NCBI RefSeq assembly: GCF_008801405.1
Contig: NZ_VZPV01000001.1
Span: 3,224,001 to 3,288,000, forward strand
Reading direction: 5' to 3'
Length of the DNA stretch: 64,000 nucleotides
DNA from: Ralstonia insidiosa
GTDB lineage: Bacteria > Pseudomonadota > Gammaproteobacteria > Burkholderiales > Burkholderiaceae
Positions within the stretch are counted from its first letter, which is position 1; each line of letters starts with the position of its first letter. Both the position numbers and the translations under genes were made by a program. Of this stretch, positions 45,437 through 54,615 are shown piece after piece. The notes beneath the pieces are model-generated. The model made no database searches. It saw only the letters and a program-made list of their open reading frames with translations, and was not told the origin of the DNA.

Positions 45437-45994
45437 TTACGCCGGCTTGTGCTCGTCGCGCTTCCACAGCACATCCGTGCCGCCGTCCGCGCGATTGAGC
45501 ACACGCGCCAGCACGAACAGCAGGTCCGACAGGCGGTTCACATAATGGCGCGGTGCCTCGCCAATGGTCTCGGCCCGGCCGAGCGCGACGATGCTGCGCT
45601 CCGCCCGGCGCGCGACGGTGCGGCAGATGTGCGCCTGCGCCGCCGCCCGGCTGCCGCCGGGCAGGATGAATTCCGCCAGGCGCGGCAGGTCGGCGTTGTA
45701 GTCCGCCAGCCATTGGTCGAGCCGCAACACGTGCGCGGTGGTGACCATCGTGTAACCGGGAATGCACAACTCGCCGCCCAGGTCGAACAGGTCGTGCTGG
45801 ATGGCAGTGAGTGCCACGCGCACGCCCTCGGGCAGCGTTTCCGTCAGCAGTACACCGATGTGCGAGTTCAGCTCGTCGACATCGCCAATGGCGGCGATGC
45901 GCAGGCTGTCTTTGGCTGTGCGGCTGCCATCGCCAAGGCCAGTGGTGCCGTCGTCGCCGGTGCGCGTGGCGATCTTCGATAAGCGGTTGCCCAC
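45437..45994 (-). CDS. pduO: Cob(I)alamin adenosyltransferase (PduO type)
   Basis: Transfers adenosyl from ATP to cob(I)alamin, making coenzyme B12. The 185-aa product has the PduO-type ATP loop KIATRTGDDGTTGLGDG, the helix AAIGDVDELNSHIG, and the C-terminal RVLNRADGGTDVLW. I chose a GTG start at 45994, since AGGAG lies 8 nt upstream and the family protein begins with GNRLSKI. The longer ATG frame from 46024 adds only ten unconserved residues. Confidence 0.92.
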   Translation of the reverse strand: MGNRLSKIATRTGDDGTTGLGDGSRTAKDSLRIAAIGDVDELNSHIGVLLTETLPEGVRVALTAIQHDLFDLGGELCIPGYTMVTTAHVLRLDQWLADYNADLPRLAEFILPGGSRAAAQAHICRTVARRAERSIVALGRAETIGEAPRHYVNRLSDLLFVLARVLNRADGGTDVLWKRDEHKPA

Positions 45995-46110
45995 GGTGCG
46001 TCTCCTAGTGTGTCTAGCCGACATTATCGCAAGCCACAGACAGCCCCGGCGTTAGAATCATCGTCTAGGCCGGCCAGAGCCGCACAACATTGTCGGAGAC
46101 ACCCGCAGCC

Positions 46111-47529
46111 ATGAACCACCCCGCACCGCCCTCCCAGTTGATTCGCCGGCCCATCCCGCAGGCCATGCTCGATGCACTGCGTGCCCGTTTTGGCGATCGC
46201 CTGTCCACCGCTGAAGCCGTGCGTGCCCACCACGGCCGCGACGAATCCGCCTACGACCCGATGCTGCCCGACGCCGTCGTCTTCGCGCAGACCACCGAGG
46301 ACGTCGCTGCCGTCGCCAAACTGTGCTTCGAGCATGAGATTCCGCTGATCCCGTACGGCGCGGGCTCGTCGCTCGAAGGCCATCTGCTGGCCGTGGCCGG
46401 CGGCGTGAGCCTCGATCTCTCGCAGATGAACCGCGTGCTGTCCGTCCACCCGGAAGACCTGACGGTGACGGTGGAGCCGGGCGTCACGCGCAAGCAACTG
46501 AACACCGAGATCCGCGATACCGGGTTGTTCTTCCCGATCGACCCGGGCGCCGATGCGTCCATTGGCGGCATGTGCGCAACACGCGCGTCCGGCACCAACG
46601 CCGTGCGCTACGGCACGATGCGCGAGAACGTGCTGAACCTGACGGTGGTGACCGCCGACGGCCGCATCATCAAGACCGCCAACCGTGCACGCAAATCGTC
46701 GGCGGGCTACGACCTGACGCGCCTGTTCATCGGCAGCGAGGGGACGCTGGGCATCATCACCGAGATCACGCTGAAGCTGCATCCGCAGCCGGAGGCCGTG
46801 TCCGCCGCCGTGTGCGCGTTCCCGAGCATGGGCGATGCGGTGTCCGCCGTGATCGACACCATCCAGATGGGCGTGCCGATTGCGCGCGTGGAGTTTGTCG
46901 ATGCGCTGGCCATCCGCGCGATCAACCAGTACGACAAGCTGACGCTGCCCGAAATGCCGACGCTGTTCTTCGAGTTCCACGGCTCGGAGCACGGCGTGCA
47001 GGAACAAGCCGAGACCGTCCAGGCAATCGCTACCGAACACAAGGGCCAGGGCTTCGAATGGGCCACGCGCCCCGAAGACCGCAGCCGCCTGTGGAACGCC
47101 CGTCACAACGCCTATTTCGCCTTCCTGCAGCTCAAGCCCGGCTGCCGCGCCGTCACCACTGATGTGTGCGTGCCGATCTCGCGCTTGGCCGAGTGCGTGG
47201 TGGAAACCGAGAAAGACCTGCTCGCCAGCGCGCTGCAGTTGCCCGCCCCCATCGTCGGCCACGTGGGCGACGGCAACTTCCACGTCGCGCTGCTGATCGA
47301 TCCGAACAAGCCCGAAGAACTGGAAGAAGCCGAGCGCATCAACCAGCGCATCGTCGCGCGTGCGATTGCCATGGACGGCACCTGCACGGGCGAGCACGGC
47401 GTCGGCCTGCACAAGATGGACTTCCTCATCACCGAACACGGTAACGATGCAATCGACCTGATGCGCAGCGTCAAGCAAGCGCTGGACCCGAAGCACATCC
47501 TGAACCCCGGCAAGATCTTCCACCTGTAA
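46111..47529 (+). CDS. FAD-linked D-lactate dehydrogenase-like oxidoreductase
   Basis: 472-aa flavoprotein of the FAD-linked oxidase C-terminal family, closest to D-lactate dehydrogenase (cytochrome/LDHD type) rather than GlcD. The PCMH-type FAD domain shows PYGAGSSLEGH, VTVEPGVTRKQLNTEI, DPGADASIGGMCATRASG and GSEGTLGIITEITLKL. The C-terminal substrate domain shows VGHVGDGNFHVALL and CTGEHGVGLHK. The ATG at 46111 is preceded by GGAG at 12 nt; a TTG at 46090 is an alternative. It is followed after 20 bp by a LysR gene. Confidence 0.9.
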   Translation: MNHPAPPSQLIRRPIPQAMLDALRARFGDRLSTAEAVRAHHGRDESAYDPMLPDAVVFAQTTEDVAAVAKLCFEHEIPLIPYGAGSSLEGHLLAVAGGVSLDLSQMNRVLSVHPEDLTVTVEPGVTRKQLNTEIRDTGLFFPIDPGADASIGGMCATRASGTNAVRYGTMRENVLNLTVVTADGRIIKTANRARKSSAGYDLTRLFIGSEGTLGIITEITLKLHPQPEAVSAAVCAFPSMGDAVSAVIDTIQMGVPIARVEFVDALAIRAINQYDKLTLPEMPTLFFEFHGSEHGVQEQAETVQAIATEHKGQGFEWATRPEDRSRLWNARHNAYFAFLQLKPGCRAVTTDVCVPISRLAECVVETEKDLLASALQLPAPIVGHVGDGNFHVALLIDPNKPEELEEAERINQRIVARAIAMDGTCTGEHGVGLHKMDFLITEHGNDAIDLMRSVKQALDPKHILNPGKIFHL

Positions 47530-47549
47530 CGCAACCGTCCGCGGCCCGC

Positions 47550-48440
47550 ATGTCCTCCGTCTTCAAGCGCGTTCCTCCGCTGCATCTGCTGATTGCCTTC
47601 GAGGCGGGGGCGCGCCATGCCAGCTTTGCGCGTGCCGCTGAAGAGCTGTCGGTCACGCCCAGCGCGGTGTCCCACCGCATCAAGAACCTCGAAGAGCTGT
47701 GGGGCGAAGACCTGTTCGTGCGCACCGGCACAGCGCTGCGGCTGACCGCCGCCGGCACGCGATACCTGCGCAGCGTGCAGGACGCGCTCAAGAGCCTGCA
47801 CGAGCTGGCGCGGCCCGAATTCAGCAAGCAGCGCGCGCGGCTGCGCGTGGCGATTCCGCCCACCTTCGGGCGCCAGCACCTCGTGCCGCGCATCCCCGAG
47901 TTCAACGCGCTGTATCCGCACATCGACGTGGAGTTGCATCTCTCCATCCCGTTCCTCGACGTGAAGGCCGAGGACACCGACGTCGAAATCCGCTACGGCA
48001 CCGGCCGCTATCCGGACCTGAAGACCACGCTGCTGCTCAACGAGCCCGTCTTCCCGGCATGTGGGCGCGCGTACTTCGAGCAGATCAGCGGCAACACCAT
48101 CACCGAAGCCTCGCAACTGCTGAACCTCACGCTGCTGCGCAGCCCGCTGGAGCCGTGGCGCCCGTGGTTTGAGGCGGCGGGGCTGGACGCGCCGGAGCCG
48201 TCGACCGGCTCGCTCTTCAACGACATCGGTTTGATGCTGGAGGCCGTGGCCTCCAACCAGGGCGTGGCGCTGGTGCGGCAGGCCATGGCGCGCAACTGGC
48301 TGGCCTCGGGGCAGATCGTGCGGTTGCTGGATATTGAGTCGACGTCGCCGCATGCGTATTACATCGTCCAGCGCGAGCAGGCGCCGATGAAGCCCGAGGC
48401 GCAGCATTTTGTGGATTGGCTGCTTGGGCTGGATTGGTAA
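47550..48440 (+). CDS. LysR-family transcriptional regulator (GcvA-like)
   Basis: 296-aa DNA-binding regulator. The N-terminal winged HTH (PPLHLLIAFEAGARHASFARAAEELSVTPSAVSHRIKNLEE split over residues 9-50) is followed by a LysR substrate-binding domain with IRYGTGRYPDLKTTLLL, as in GcvA-like members. It lies between the D-lactate dehydrogenase-like gene and glcD, reading in the same direction as both. It may control one or both; the sequence does not show which. Confidence 0.93.
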   Translation: MSSVFKRVPPLHLLIAFEAGARHASFARAAEELSVTPSAVSHRIKNLEELWGEDLFVRTGTALRLTAAGTRYLRSVQDALKSLHELARPEFSKQRARLRVAIPPTFGRQHLVPRIPEFNALYPHIDVELHLSIPFLDVKAEDTDVEIRYGTGRYPDLKTTLLLNEPVFPACGRAYFEQISGNTITEASQLLNLTLLRSPLEPWRPWFEAAGLDAPEPSTGSLFNDIGLMLEAVASNQGVALVRQAMARNWLASGQIVRLLDIESTSPHAYYIVQREQAPMKPEAQHFVDWLLGLDW

Positions 48441-48602
48441 GCCGGCAGCACCTTGCTGCACCGCGATGAACCGGATTGGCCGTTTGCGCGAGCCAAATTC
48501 ATCACCGCAAAAGTCCTTAACACGCCGCGCGGTGCGGCGGCCGGGCTATAGTCCCTCTCGCCCCGGCCACCGTAGCCGGGCGATCACCAAGAGAGACACC
48601 CC

Positions 48603-50096
48603 ATGAACGCGCCGCTCCCCAATACCGCCCGCGACCCGTCTGCCCTGCAGGCCGAACTGGTCGCCGCGCTGTCGCAGATCGTGCCCGACGAGGCCCTGCT
48701 CTGGGAGCGCGAAGACACCACCCCCTATGAATGCGACGGCCTAGCCGCCTACCGGCAGGTGCCGCTGGCCGTGGTGTTGCCGGATACCGAAGCGCAGGTC
48801 GTCGAGATCCTGCGCGTGTGTCACCGCATGGGTGTGCCCGTGGTGCCGCGCGGTGCAGGGACGAGCCTGTCGGGTGGCGCGATGCCCACGCCGGGCGGGC
48901 TGGTGCTGTCGCTGGCCAAGTTCAAGCGCATCATCAAGGTTGATCCGTACACGCGTACCGCTGTCGTGCAGCCAGGCGTGCGCAACCTCGCCATTTCGGA
49001 GGCGGCCAACCCGCACGGGCTGTATTACGCGCCCGATCCGTCGTCGCAGATCGCCTGCACGATCGGCGGCAACGTCAACGAGAACTCCGGCGGCGTGCAC
49101 TGCCTCAAGTACGGCCTGACGGTGCACAACGTGCTGCGCGTGCGCGCCGTGATGATGGACGGCGAGGTGATCGAATTCGGCAGCGAGGCGCCCGACGCGC
49201 CCGGCCTTGACCTGCTGGCCACCGTGATCGGCTCCGAAGGCATGCTGGCCGTGGTGACGGAAGTGACGGTGCGCCTGATCCCCAAGCCGCAGTTGGCGCA
49301 GGTGATCATGGCGAGCTTCGACGATGTGGAGTCCGGCGGCAACGCCGTGGCGGACGTGATTGCCGCGGGCATCATCCCGGCCGGGCTGGAGATGATGGAC
49401 AAGCCCGCCACCGCCGCCGTGGAAGAATTCGTCTGCGCCGGCTACGACCTGAACGCCGCCGCCATCCTGCTGTGCGAATCCGACGGCACGCCCGAAGAGG
49501 TGGCCGAAGAAATCGCGCGCATGAGCGAGGTGCTGCGCGCATCCGGTGCCACGCGCATCCAGGTCTCGCAAAGCGAGGCCGAGCGCCTGAAGTTCTGGAG
49601 CGGCCGCAAGAACGCCTTCCCCGCAGCGGGCCGCATCTCGCCCGACTACTACTGCATGGACGGCACCATCCCGCGCAAGCACATCGGCACGTTGCTGCGG
49701 CGCATTCAAGAGATGGAGCAGAAGTACGCCCTGCGCTGCATCAACGTGTTCCACGCGGGCGACGGCAACATGCACCCCCTCATCCTCTTCAACGGCGAAG
49801 ACCAAGACGAATGGCACCGCGCCGAACTGTTCGGCTCGGACATCCTCGAGACCTGTGTGGAGCTGGGCGGCACCGTCACCGGTGAACACGGCGTTGGCGT
49901 GGAAAAGCTCAGCTCGATGTGCGTGCAGTTCTCGACTGAAGAGCGCGACGCCTTCCTGCGCGTGAAGGCTGCCTTCGACCCCGTGCGTTTGCTGAACCCC
50001 GACAAGGCCATCCCCACGCTCGCGCGCTGCGCTGAGTACGGCAAGCTGCACGTGCGCAACGGCCTGCTGCCGCATCCGGATCTGCCGCGCTTCTGA
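48603..50096 (+). CDS. glcD: Glycolate oxidase FAD subunit GlcD
   Basis: Catalytic FAD subunit of glycolate dehydrogenase, which oxidises glycolate to glyoxylate at the membrane with GlcE and GlcF. The 497-aa product shows VVPRGAGTSLSGGAMPTPGG, AVVQPGVRNLAISEAA, CTIGGNVNENSGGVHCLKYG, GSEGMLAVVTEVTVRLIP, HAGDGNMHPLILF and GTVTGEHGVGVEK. First gene of the glc cluster; the next gene starts 8 bp later. Confidence 0.96.
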   Translation: MNAPLPNTARDPSALQAELVAALSQIVPDEALLWEREDTTPYECDGLAAYRQVPLAVVLPDTEAQVVEILRVCHRMGVPVVPRGAGTSLSGGAMPTPGGLVLSLAKFKRIIKVDPYTRTAVVQPGVRNLAISEAANPHGLYYAPDPSSQIACTIGGNVNENSGGVHCLKYGLTVHNVLRVRAVMMDGEVIEFGSEAPDAPGLDLLATVIGSEGMLAVVTEVTVRLIPKPQLAQVIMASFDDVESGGNAVADVIAAGIIPAGLEMMDKPATAAVEEFVCAGYDLNAAAILLCESDGTPEEVAEEIARMSEVLRASGATRIQVSQSEAERLKFWSGRKNAFPAAGRISPDYYCMDGTIPRKHIGTLLRRIQEMEQKYALRCINVFHAGDGNMHPLILFNGEDQDEWHRAELFGSDILETCVELGGTVTGEHGVGVEKLSSMCVQFSTEERDAFLRVKAAFDPVRLLNPDKAIPTLARCAEYGKLHVRNGLLPHPDLPRF

Positions 50097-50104
50097 GCCT
50101 GCCC

Positions 50105-51034
50105 ATGAGCCAGAACCCCTCCAGCACCAACCGATACCGGTGGCACGCCCATAACGCGCGCCTGGGCGAATACCTCGGCAAACCCGAAGAAGAGGGTTGG
50201 CGCCGCCGTTGGTACATCATCATCTTCGAGGCCGAAACCCGCGCCGGGCGCCAGTTTGACGTGACCTTGCTGGTCGCCATTCTTGCCAGCGTACTGGTGG
50301 TGATGCTCGACAGCCTGCCGAGCGTGCACGAGCGCGCGGGCACGCTCTTCACCGTGATCGAATGGCTGGCCACGCTGCTGTTCACGGCCGAATACATCAT
50401 GCGCATCCTGGTGGTGCGCAAGCCGTGGCGCTACGTGCTGAGCTTCTATGGCGTGATCGATTTCATCTCGATCCTGCCGACCTGGCTGGCGGTGTTCGCA
50501 CCGGAACTGGCTTACCTGATCGACGTGCGCCTGCTGCGCTTGCTGCGCGTGTTCCGGGTGCTCAAGCTCACGATCTACTTTGAAGAAGCGCAGGTGCTGC
50601 TGCGTGCGCTGGTCAACGCGCGGCACAAGATCTTCGTGTTCCTGGGCACGGTGTTCATCATCACCATCATCCTGGGCACCGTGATGTACGTGGTGGAAGG
50701 GCCGCAGCATGGCTTCACCAGCATCCCGGTCAGCATGTACTGGGCGGTGGTCACGCTCACCACCACGGGCTTTGGGGACCTGGTGCCGAAAACGCCGCTC
50801 GGCCAGTTCATCACGTCGATGACCATCCTGCTCGGCTACAGCATCATCGCGTTCCCCACCGGCATCATCGGCGCGGAACTGGTGAACACCATGCGCGAGC
50901 GCTCGCCCAAGACACGCACCTGCACGCACTGCGCCACCGAAGGCCACGACGCAGACGCCGTGTTCTGCAAGCGCTGCGCGACCAAGCTGCCGCCTCTCCC
51001 TGCCGAAACCGCAGAGACCGCGAACAACCCGTGA
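50105..51034 (+). CDS. Voltage-gated-like cation channel with C-terminal zinc ribbon
   Basis: 309-aa six-segment ion transport protein. The S4-like segment carries regularly spaced Arg (DVRLLRLLRVFRVLKL). The pore loop has selectivity filter TTTGFGDLVP, a GFGD variant of the potassium GYGD filter. The tail has a rubredoxin-like zinc ribbon, CTHC and CKRC 15 residues apart (CTHCATEGHDADAVFCKRC). It is inserted between glcD and glcE with very short gaps (8 and 21 bp), so it is co-transcribed with glycolate oxidase. Ion selectivity is inferred. Confidence 0.88.
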   Translation: MSQNPSSTNRYRWHAHNARLGEYLGKPEEEGWRRRWYIIIFEAETRAGRQFDVTLLVAILASVLVVMLDSLPSVHERAGTLFTVIEWLATLLFTAEYIMRILVVRKPWRYVLSFYGVIDFISILPTWLAVFAPELAYLIDVRLLRLLRVFRVLKLTIYFEEAQVLLRALVNARHKIFVFLGTVFIITIILGTVMYVVEGPQHGFTSIPVSMYWAVVTLTTTGFGDLVPKTPLGQFITSMTILLGYSIIAFPTGIIGAELVNTMRERSPKTRTCTHCATEGHDADAVFCKRCATKLPPLPAETAETANNP

Positions 51035-51055
51035 GCTGCACCCCGAAGGTTTGAC

Positions 51056-52189
51056 ATGCCAACCACGCCAGACACCGCCCTCTCGCCCGTGCTCGCCCAC
51101 TTTCGCGACGCCATCGCGCAGGCCGCAGATAGCCGCACGCCGCTGACCTTGCGTGGTGGCGGCACGAAGGATTTCTACGGCCGCGCCCCGACGCCGAATG
51201 GCACCGTGCTTGACACGCGCGAGTGGTCCGGCATCGTCGATTACGACTGCGCCGAATTGGTGATCACCGCACGCAGCGGCACGCCGCTCGTCGAGATCGA
51301 AGCCGCGCTGGCCGAACACAAGCAAATGCTGGCGTTCGAGCCGCCGCACTTTGCTGCGGACGGCAAGCTCGCCACCGTAGGCGGTGCATTTGCCTCCGGC
51401 CTGTCCGGCCCGCGCCGGCAATCGGTGGGCGCGCTGCGTGATTTCGTGCTCGGCGCAGTGGTGATGGATGGCCGTGGCGACCTGCTCAACTTCGGCGGCC
51501 AGGTGATGAAGAACGTGGCCGGCTACGACGTCTCGCGCCTGATGGCGGGTGCGCTGGGCACGCTGGGCCTCGTCGTGCAGGTGTCACTCAAGGTGCTGCC
51601 GATGCCGTTCTGCGATGCGACGCTGCGCTTTGCCCTGCCGCAAGCGGAAGCCATCGATACGCTCAACCGCTGGGGCGGCCAGCCGCTGCCAATTGCCGCG
51701 TCTGCGTGGATCGACGGTGCGCTGTGGGTGCGCCTGTGCGGTGCCGATGCGGCAGTGCGCGCCGCCATCGCCAAGCTCGGCGGCGAGCGTGTTGACGATG
51801 CGGAAGCCGCTTCGTTCTGGCGTGACTTGCGCGAGCAGTCGCATGCGTTCTTTGCCCGCGCAGTGCAAGGCAACCTGCCGCTGTGGCGCATCGCCCTGCC
51901 CCCAGCCACGCCGCCGCTCGCACTCGGCCACGCGTCCGCCGATGAACAACTCGTCGAATGGGGCGGCGGTCAGCGTTGGTGGATCAACACCGCCAGTACC
52001 CCCGCCGACACCATCCGCGATGCCGCAAACAAGGCCGGTGGCCACGCCACGCTGTTCCGCAACGGCGATCGCACGAGCACCATCTTCACGCCAGTCGCTG
52101 CGCCCTTGATGGCGGTGCACAAGCGCCTGAAAGACAGCTTCGATCCGCACGGCATCTTCAACCCGGGCCGTCTGTACGCAGATTTCTAA
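51056..52189 (+). CDS. glcE: Glycolate oxidase subunit GlcE
   Basis: FAD-binding partner subunit of glycolate dehydrogenase. The 377-aa product has a PCMH-type N-terminal domain (LTLRGGGTKDFYGR, EIEAALAEHKQMLAFEPPHF, TVGGAFASGLSGPRRQSVG, GGQVMKNVAGYDVSRLMAGA). The C-terminus ends FDPHGIFNPGRLY, as usual for GlcE. It lies between the channel gene and glcF. Confidence 0.95.
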   Translation: MPTTPDTALSPVLAHFRDAIAQAADSRTPLTLRGGGTKDFYGRAPTPNGTVLDTREWSGIVDYDCAELVITARSGTPLVEIEAALAEHKQMLAFEPPHFAADGKLATVGGAFASGLSGPRRQSVGALRDFVLGAVVMDGRGDLLNFGGQVMKNVAGYDVSRLMAGALGTLGLVVQVSLKVLPMPFCDATLRFALPQAEAIDTLNRWGGQPLPIAASAWIDGALWVRLCGADAAVRAAIAKLGGERVDDAEAASFWRDLREQSHAFFARAVQGNLPLWRIALPPATPPLALGHASADEQLVEWGGGQRWWINTASTPADTIRDAANKAGGHATLFRNGDRTSTIFTPVAAPLMAVHKRLKDSFDPHGIFNPGRLYADF

Positions 52190-52201
52190 AGCACGCTCAT
52201 C

Positions 52202-53455
52202 ATGCAAATCACGCTAGCGGCGTTCCTGCGCAACACCCCCGACGGCGAAGAAGCCCAAAGCATCGTGCAGAAGTGCGTGCACTGCGGCTTCTGCACGGCC
52301 ACCTGCCCGACCTACCAACTGCTCGGCGACGAGCTGGACGGCCCGCGCGGGCGCATCTACCTGATGAAGCAGGTGCTGGAAGGCCAGCCCGCCGGTCAGG
52401 CCACGCGCCTGCACCTGGACCGGTGCCTGACCTGCCGCAACTGCGAATCGACCTGCCCGTCCGGCGTGACCTACGGCCGGCTGGTGGAGATCGGCCGCAA
52501 GATCGTCGATGACCAGCTCGATGCGCGTGGTGAATCGCGCCCCTTGGGCGAGCGCGCGGTGCGCTGGGTACTGCGCGAGAGCCTGACGCGGCCCGCACTG
52601 TTCGGCCCCGCGCTCAAGCTGGGGCAGGCAGTACGTCCGCTGCTGCCGCAAGTGCTGCGCAACAAAGTCCCGGCCAAACAGCCGTACGCCGGTGTGCGGC
52701 CAATCGCCACACACGCCCGCAAGATGCTGCTGCTCGAAGGCTGCGTGCAGCCCGCCATGTCGCCCAACATCAATGCGGCCACGGCGCGCGTGTTCGACAA
52801 GCTGGGCGTGCAGCTCATCAGCGCAGACCGCGCAGGCTGCTGCGGTGCCATCCGCTATCACATGAACGACCACGTGGGCGGCCTCGGCAACGCGCGTGCC
52901 AACATCGACGCGTGGTGGCCGCATATCGAAGCCGGTGCGGAGGCCATCGTCATGACGGCCTCGGGCTGCGGCGCGATGGTCAAGGACTACGGCCACCTGC
53001 TGCGTGACGACCCCGTCTATGCGAAGCGTGCTGCGCGCGTGTCCGCCATGACGCGGGACCTGTGCGAAGTGCTGCCAGCCTTCTCCGATGCGCTGCTGCA
53101 GAAGGCCAAGCCTGAAGCCGGGGGGACAAAAGGCCCGCGCGTGGCCTGGCACCCGCCCTGCACACTGCAGCACGGGCAGCAGATTCGTGGTGCGGTGGAA
53201 ACGCTGCTCAGCGCGCTGGGCGTAGACGTCAAGCTCTGCGCCGACAGCCACCTGTGCTGCGGCTCGGCGGGCACGTATTCGGTGCTGCAGCCCGAGCTGG
53301 CCTACCGCCTGCGCGACGACAAGCTCGCCAAGCTGCAGGCCACGCAGCCCGAGCGCATCGTCACCGCCAACATCGGCTGCGTCACGCATCTGCAGAGCGG
53401 CACGGATACGCCGGTCGAGCACTGGATCGAGCTGGTGGACCGGATGCTGGCCTGA
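52202..53455 (+). CDS. glcF: Glycolate oxidase iron-sulfur subunit GlcF
   Basis: Carries electrons from GlcDE toward quinone. The 417-aa product has two 4Fe-4S motifs near the N-terminus (CVHCGFCTATCPTY and CLTCRNCESTCPSG) and two Cys-rich CCG-type domains (DRAGCCGAIRYHMN, ADSHLCCGSAGTY) in the C-terminal part. It starts 12 bp after glcE. Confidence 0.97.
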   Translation: MQITLAAFLRNTPDGEEAQSIVQKCVHCGFCTATCPTYQLLGDELDGPRGRIYLMKQVLEGQPAGQATRLHLDRCLTCRNCESTCPSGVTYGRLVEIGRKIVDDQLDARGESRPLGERAVRWVLRESLTRPALFGPALKLGQAVRPLLPQVLRNKVPAKQPYAGVRPIATHARKMLLLEGCVQPAMSPNINAATARVFDKLGVQLISADRAGCCGAIRYHMNDHVGGLGNARANIDAWWPHIEAGAEAIVMTASGCGAMVKDYGHLLRDDPVYAKRAARVSAMTRDLCEVLPAFSDALLQKAKPEAGGTKGPRVAWHPPCTLQHGQQIRGAVETLLSALGVDVKLCADSHLCCGSAGTYSVLQPELAYRLRDDKLAKLQATQPERIVTANIGCVTHLQSGTDTPVEHWIELVDRMLA

Positions 53456-53507
53456 AACGTCGGCGCGTCGGTTCTATACTGCCCGCTTCGTTTTGCCCGG
53501 AGGCCCC

Positions 53508-53885
53508 ATGCTGCAAACCTTCGCGATCCTGCTGACGTTCCAGTCGATAGGGGAGCTGCTCACGTACTCGCTGCACCTGCCGGTGCCCGGCCCGGTGATC
53601 GGCATGGTGCTGCTGGTCATCTACCTGCTGGTGGACAAAGGCCGCGTGCTCGAAGTCATGCAGGGCACCGTCAGCGACTTGCTCCGTCACCTGACCATCC
53701 TGTTCGTGCCGGCCGGCGTGGGTGTGATCACGCAACTGCATCGCATCGGCCAGGAATGGCTGCCGATCGTGGTGGCGACCGTCGTGTCGACATGGCTGTC
53801 GATTGCTGCAGGCGCGCTCGTCACACGCGCCCTGATGCGCCGGATGGGTGACCACGGCGAGGCCAACGAGGAGCTTGCCCCATGA
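53508..53885 (+). CDS. lrgA: LrgA/CidA-family membrane protein
   Basis: 125-aa protein with four hydrophobic segments. The family signature is LPVPGPVIGMVLLVIYLL, followed by LFVPAGVGVI. LrgA/CidA proteins were first described as holin/antiholin-like; later work on LrgAB relatives supports roles in transport of pyruvate and, for the plastid LrgAB fusion PLGG1, glycolate/glycerate. The ATG at 53508 follows GGAGG by 4 nt. It starts about 50 bp after glcF and overlaps lrgB by 4 bp. Confidence 0.9.
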   Translation: MLQTFAILLTFQSIGELLTYSLHLPVPGPVIGMVLLVIYLLVDKGRVLEVMQGTVSDLLRHLTILFVPAGVGVITQLHRIGQEWLPIVVATVVSTWLSIAAGALVTRALMRRMGDHGEANEELAP

Positions 53886-54613
53886 ACACGATGGCACCCA
53901 ACCTGTACCAACTCTGGGTCTACTTGGCCGCCAGCCCGCTGCTGGGCCTGACCGCCACGCTGATCGCCTACCTGATCGGCGTGCGCCTGCACGAGCGCAG
54001 CGGCTTCAATCCGATGGTCAACCCACTGCTGATTGCGGTGGTCATTCTGGGCACGCTCCTGACATTGACGGGCACGCCGTACAAGACCTACTTCGACGGC
54101 GCGCAGTTCGTGCACTTCCTGCTGGGGCCCGCCACCGTGGCGCTGGCCGTGCCGCTGTTCCAGCAGTGGTCGAAGCTGCGCCGGCATGCGCTGCCGCTGA
54201 TGTGCGGGCTGCTGGCCGGGTCGGTCGTGGCGGTGGTGTCGGCGGTGGGCATCGCGTGGCTGTTGGGTGCTACGCCGGAAACGCTGCGCTCCATGGCGCC
54301 GAAGTCGGTGACGATCCCGATCGCCATGGGCATCTCGGAGAAGATCGGTGGCTCCCCGACCATCACGGCCGTGCTGGTGCTGATTACCGGCATCGTGGGC
54401 GCAACCACCGCCACGCGGCTGTTGAACCTGCTGCGCATCCGTGCGTACAGCGTGCGCGGCTTTGCGACCGGCATTGCGGCGCACGGCATCGGTACGGCGC
54501 GCGCGTTCCAGGTCAGCCCGGAAGCGGGTGCATTCTCGGCGCTGGGTATGGGCCTGAACGGGGTGCTGACGGCGATACTCGTGCCGCTGCTGGCGGGTTG
54601 GATTCCGCACTGA
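53882..54613 (+). CDS. lrgB: LrgB-family membrane protein
   Basis: 243-aa partner of LrgA with about seven hydrophobic segments. The family stretches FLLGPATVALAVPLF, PKSVTIPIAMGISEKIGG and GFATGIAAHGIGTARAF are present. The ATGA overlap with lrgA implies coupled translation and a complex. Placement at the end of the glycolate oxidase operon suggests a glycolate-related transport function, which is inference. Confidence 0.93.
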   Translation: MNTMAPNLYQLWVYLAASPLLGLTATLIAYLIGVRLHERSGFNPMVNPLLIAVVILGTLLTLTGTPYKTYFDGAQFVHFLLGPATVALAVPLFQQWSKLRRHALPLMCGLLAGSVVAVVSAVGIAWLLGATPETLRSMAPKSVTIPIAMGISEKIGGSPTITAVLVLITGIVGATTATRLLNLLRIRAYSVRGFATGIAAHGIGTARAFQVSPEAGAFSALGMGLNGVLTAILVPLLAGWIPH

Positions 54614-54615
54614 CC

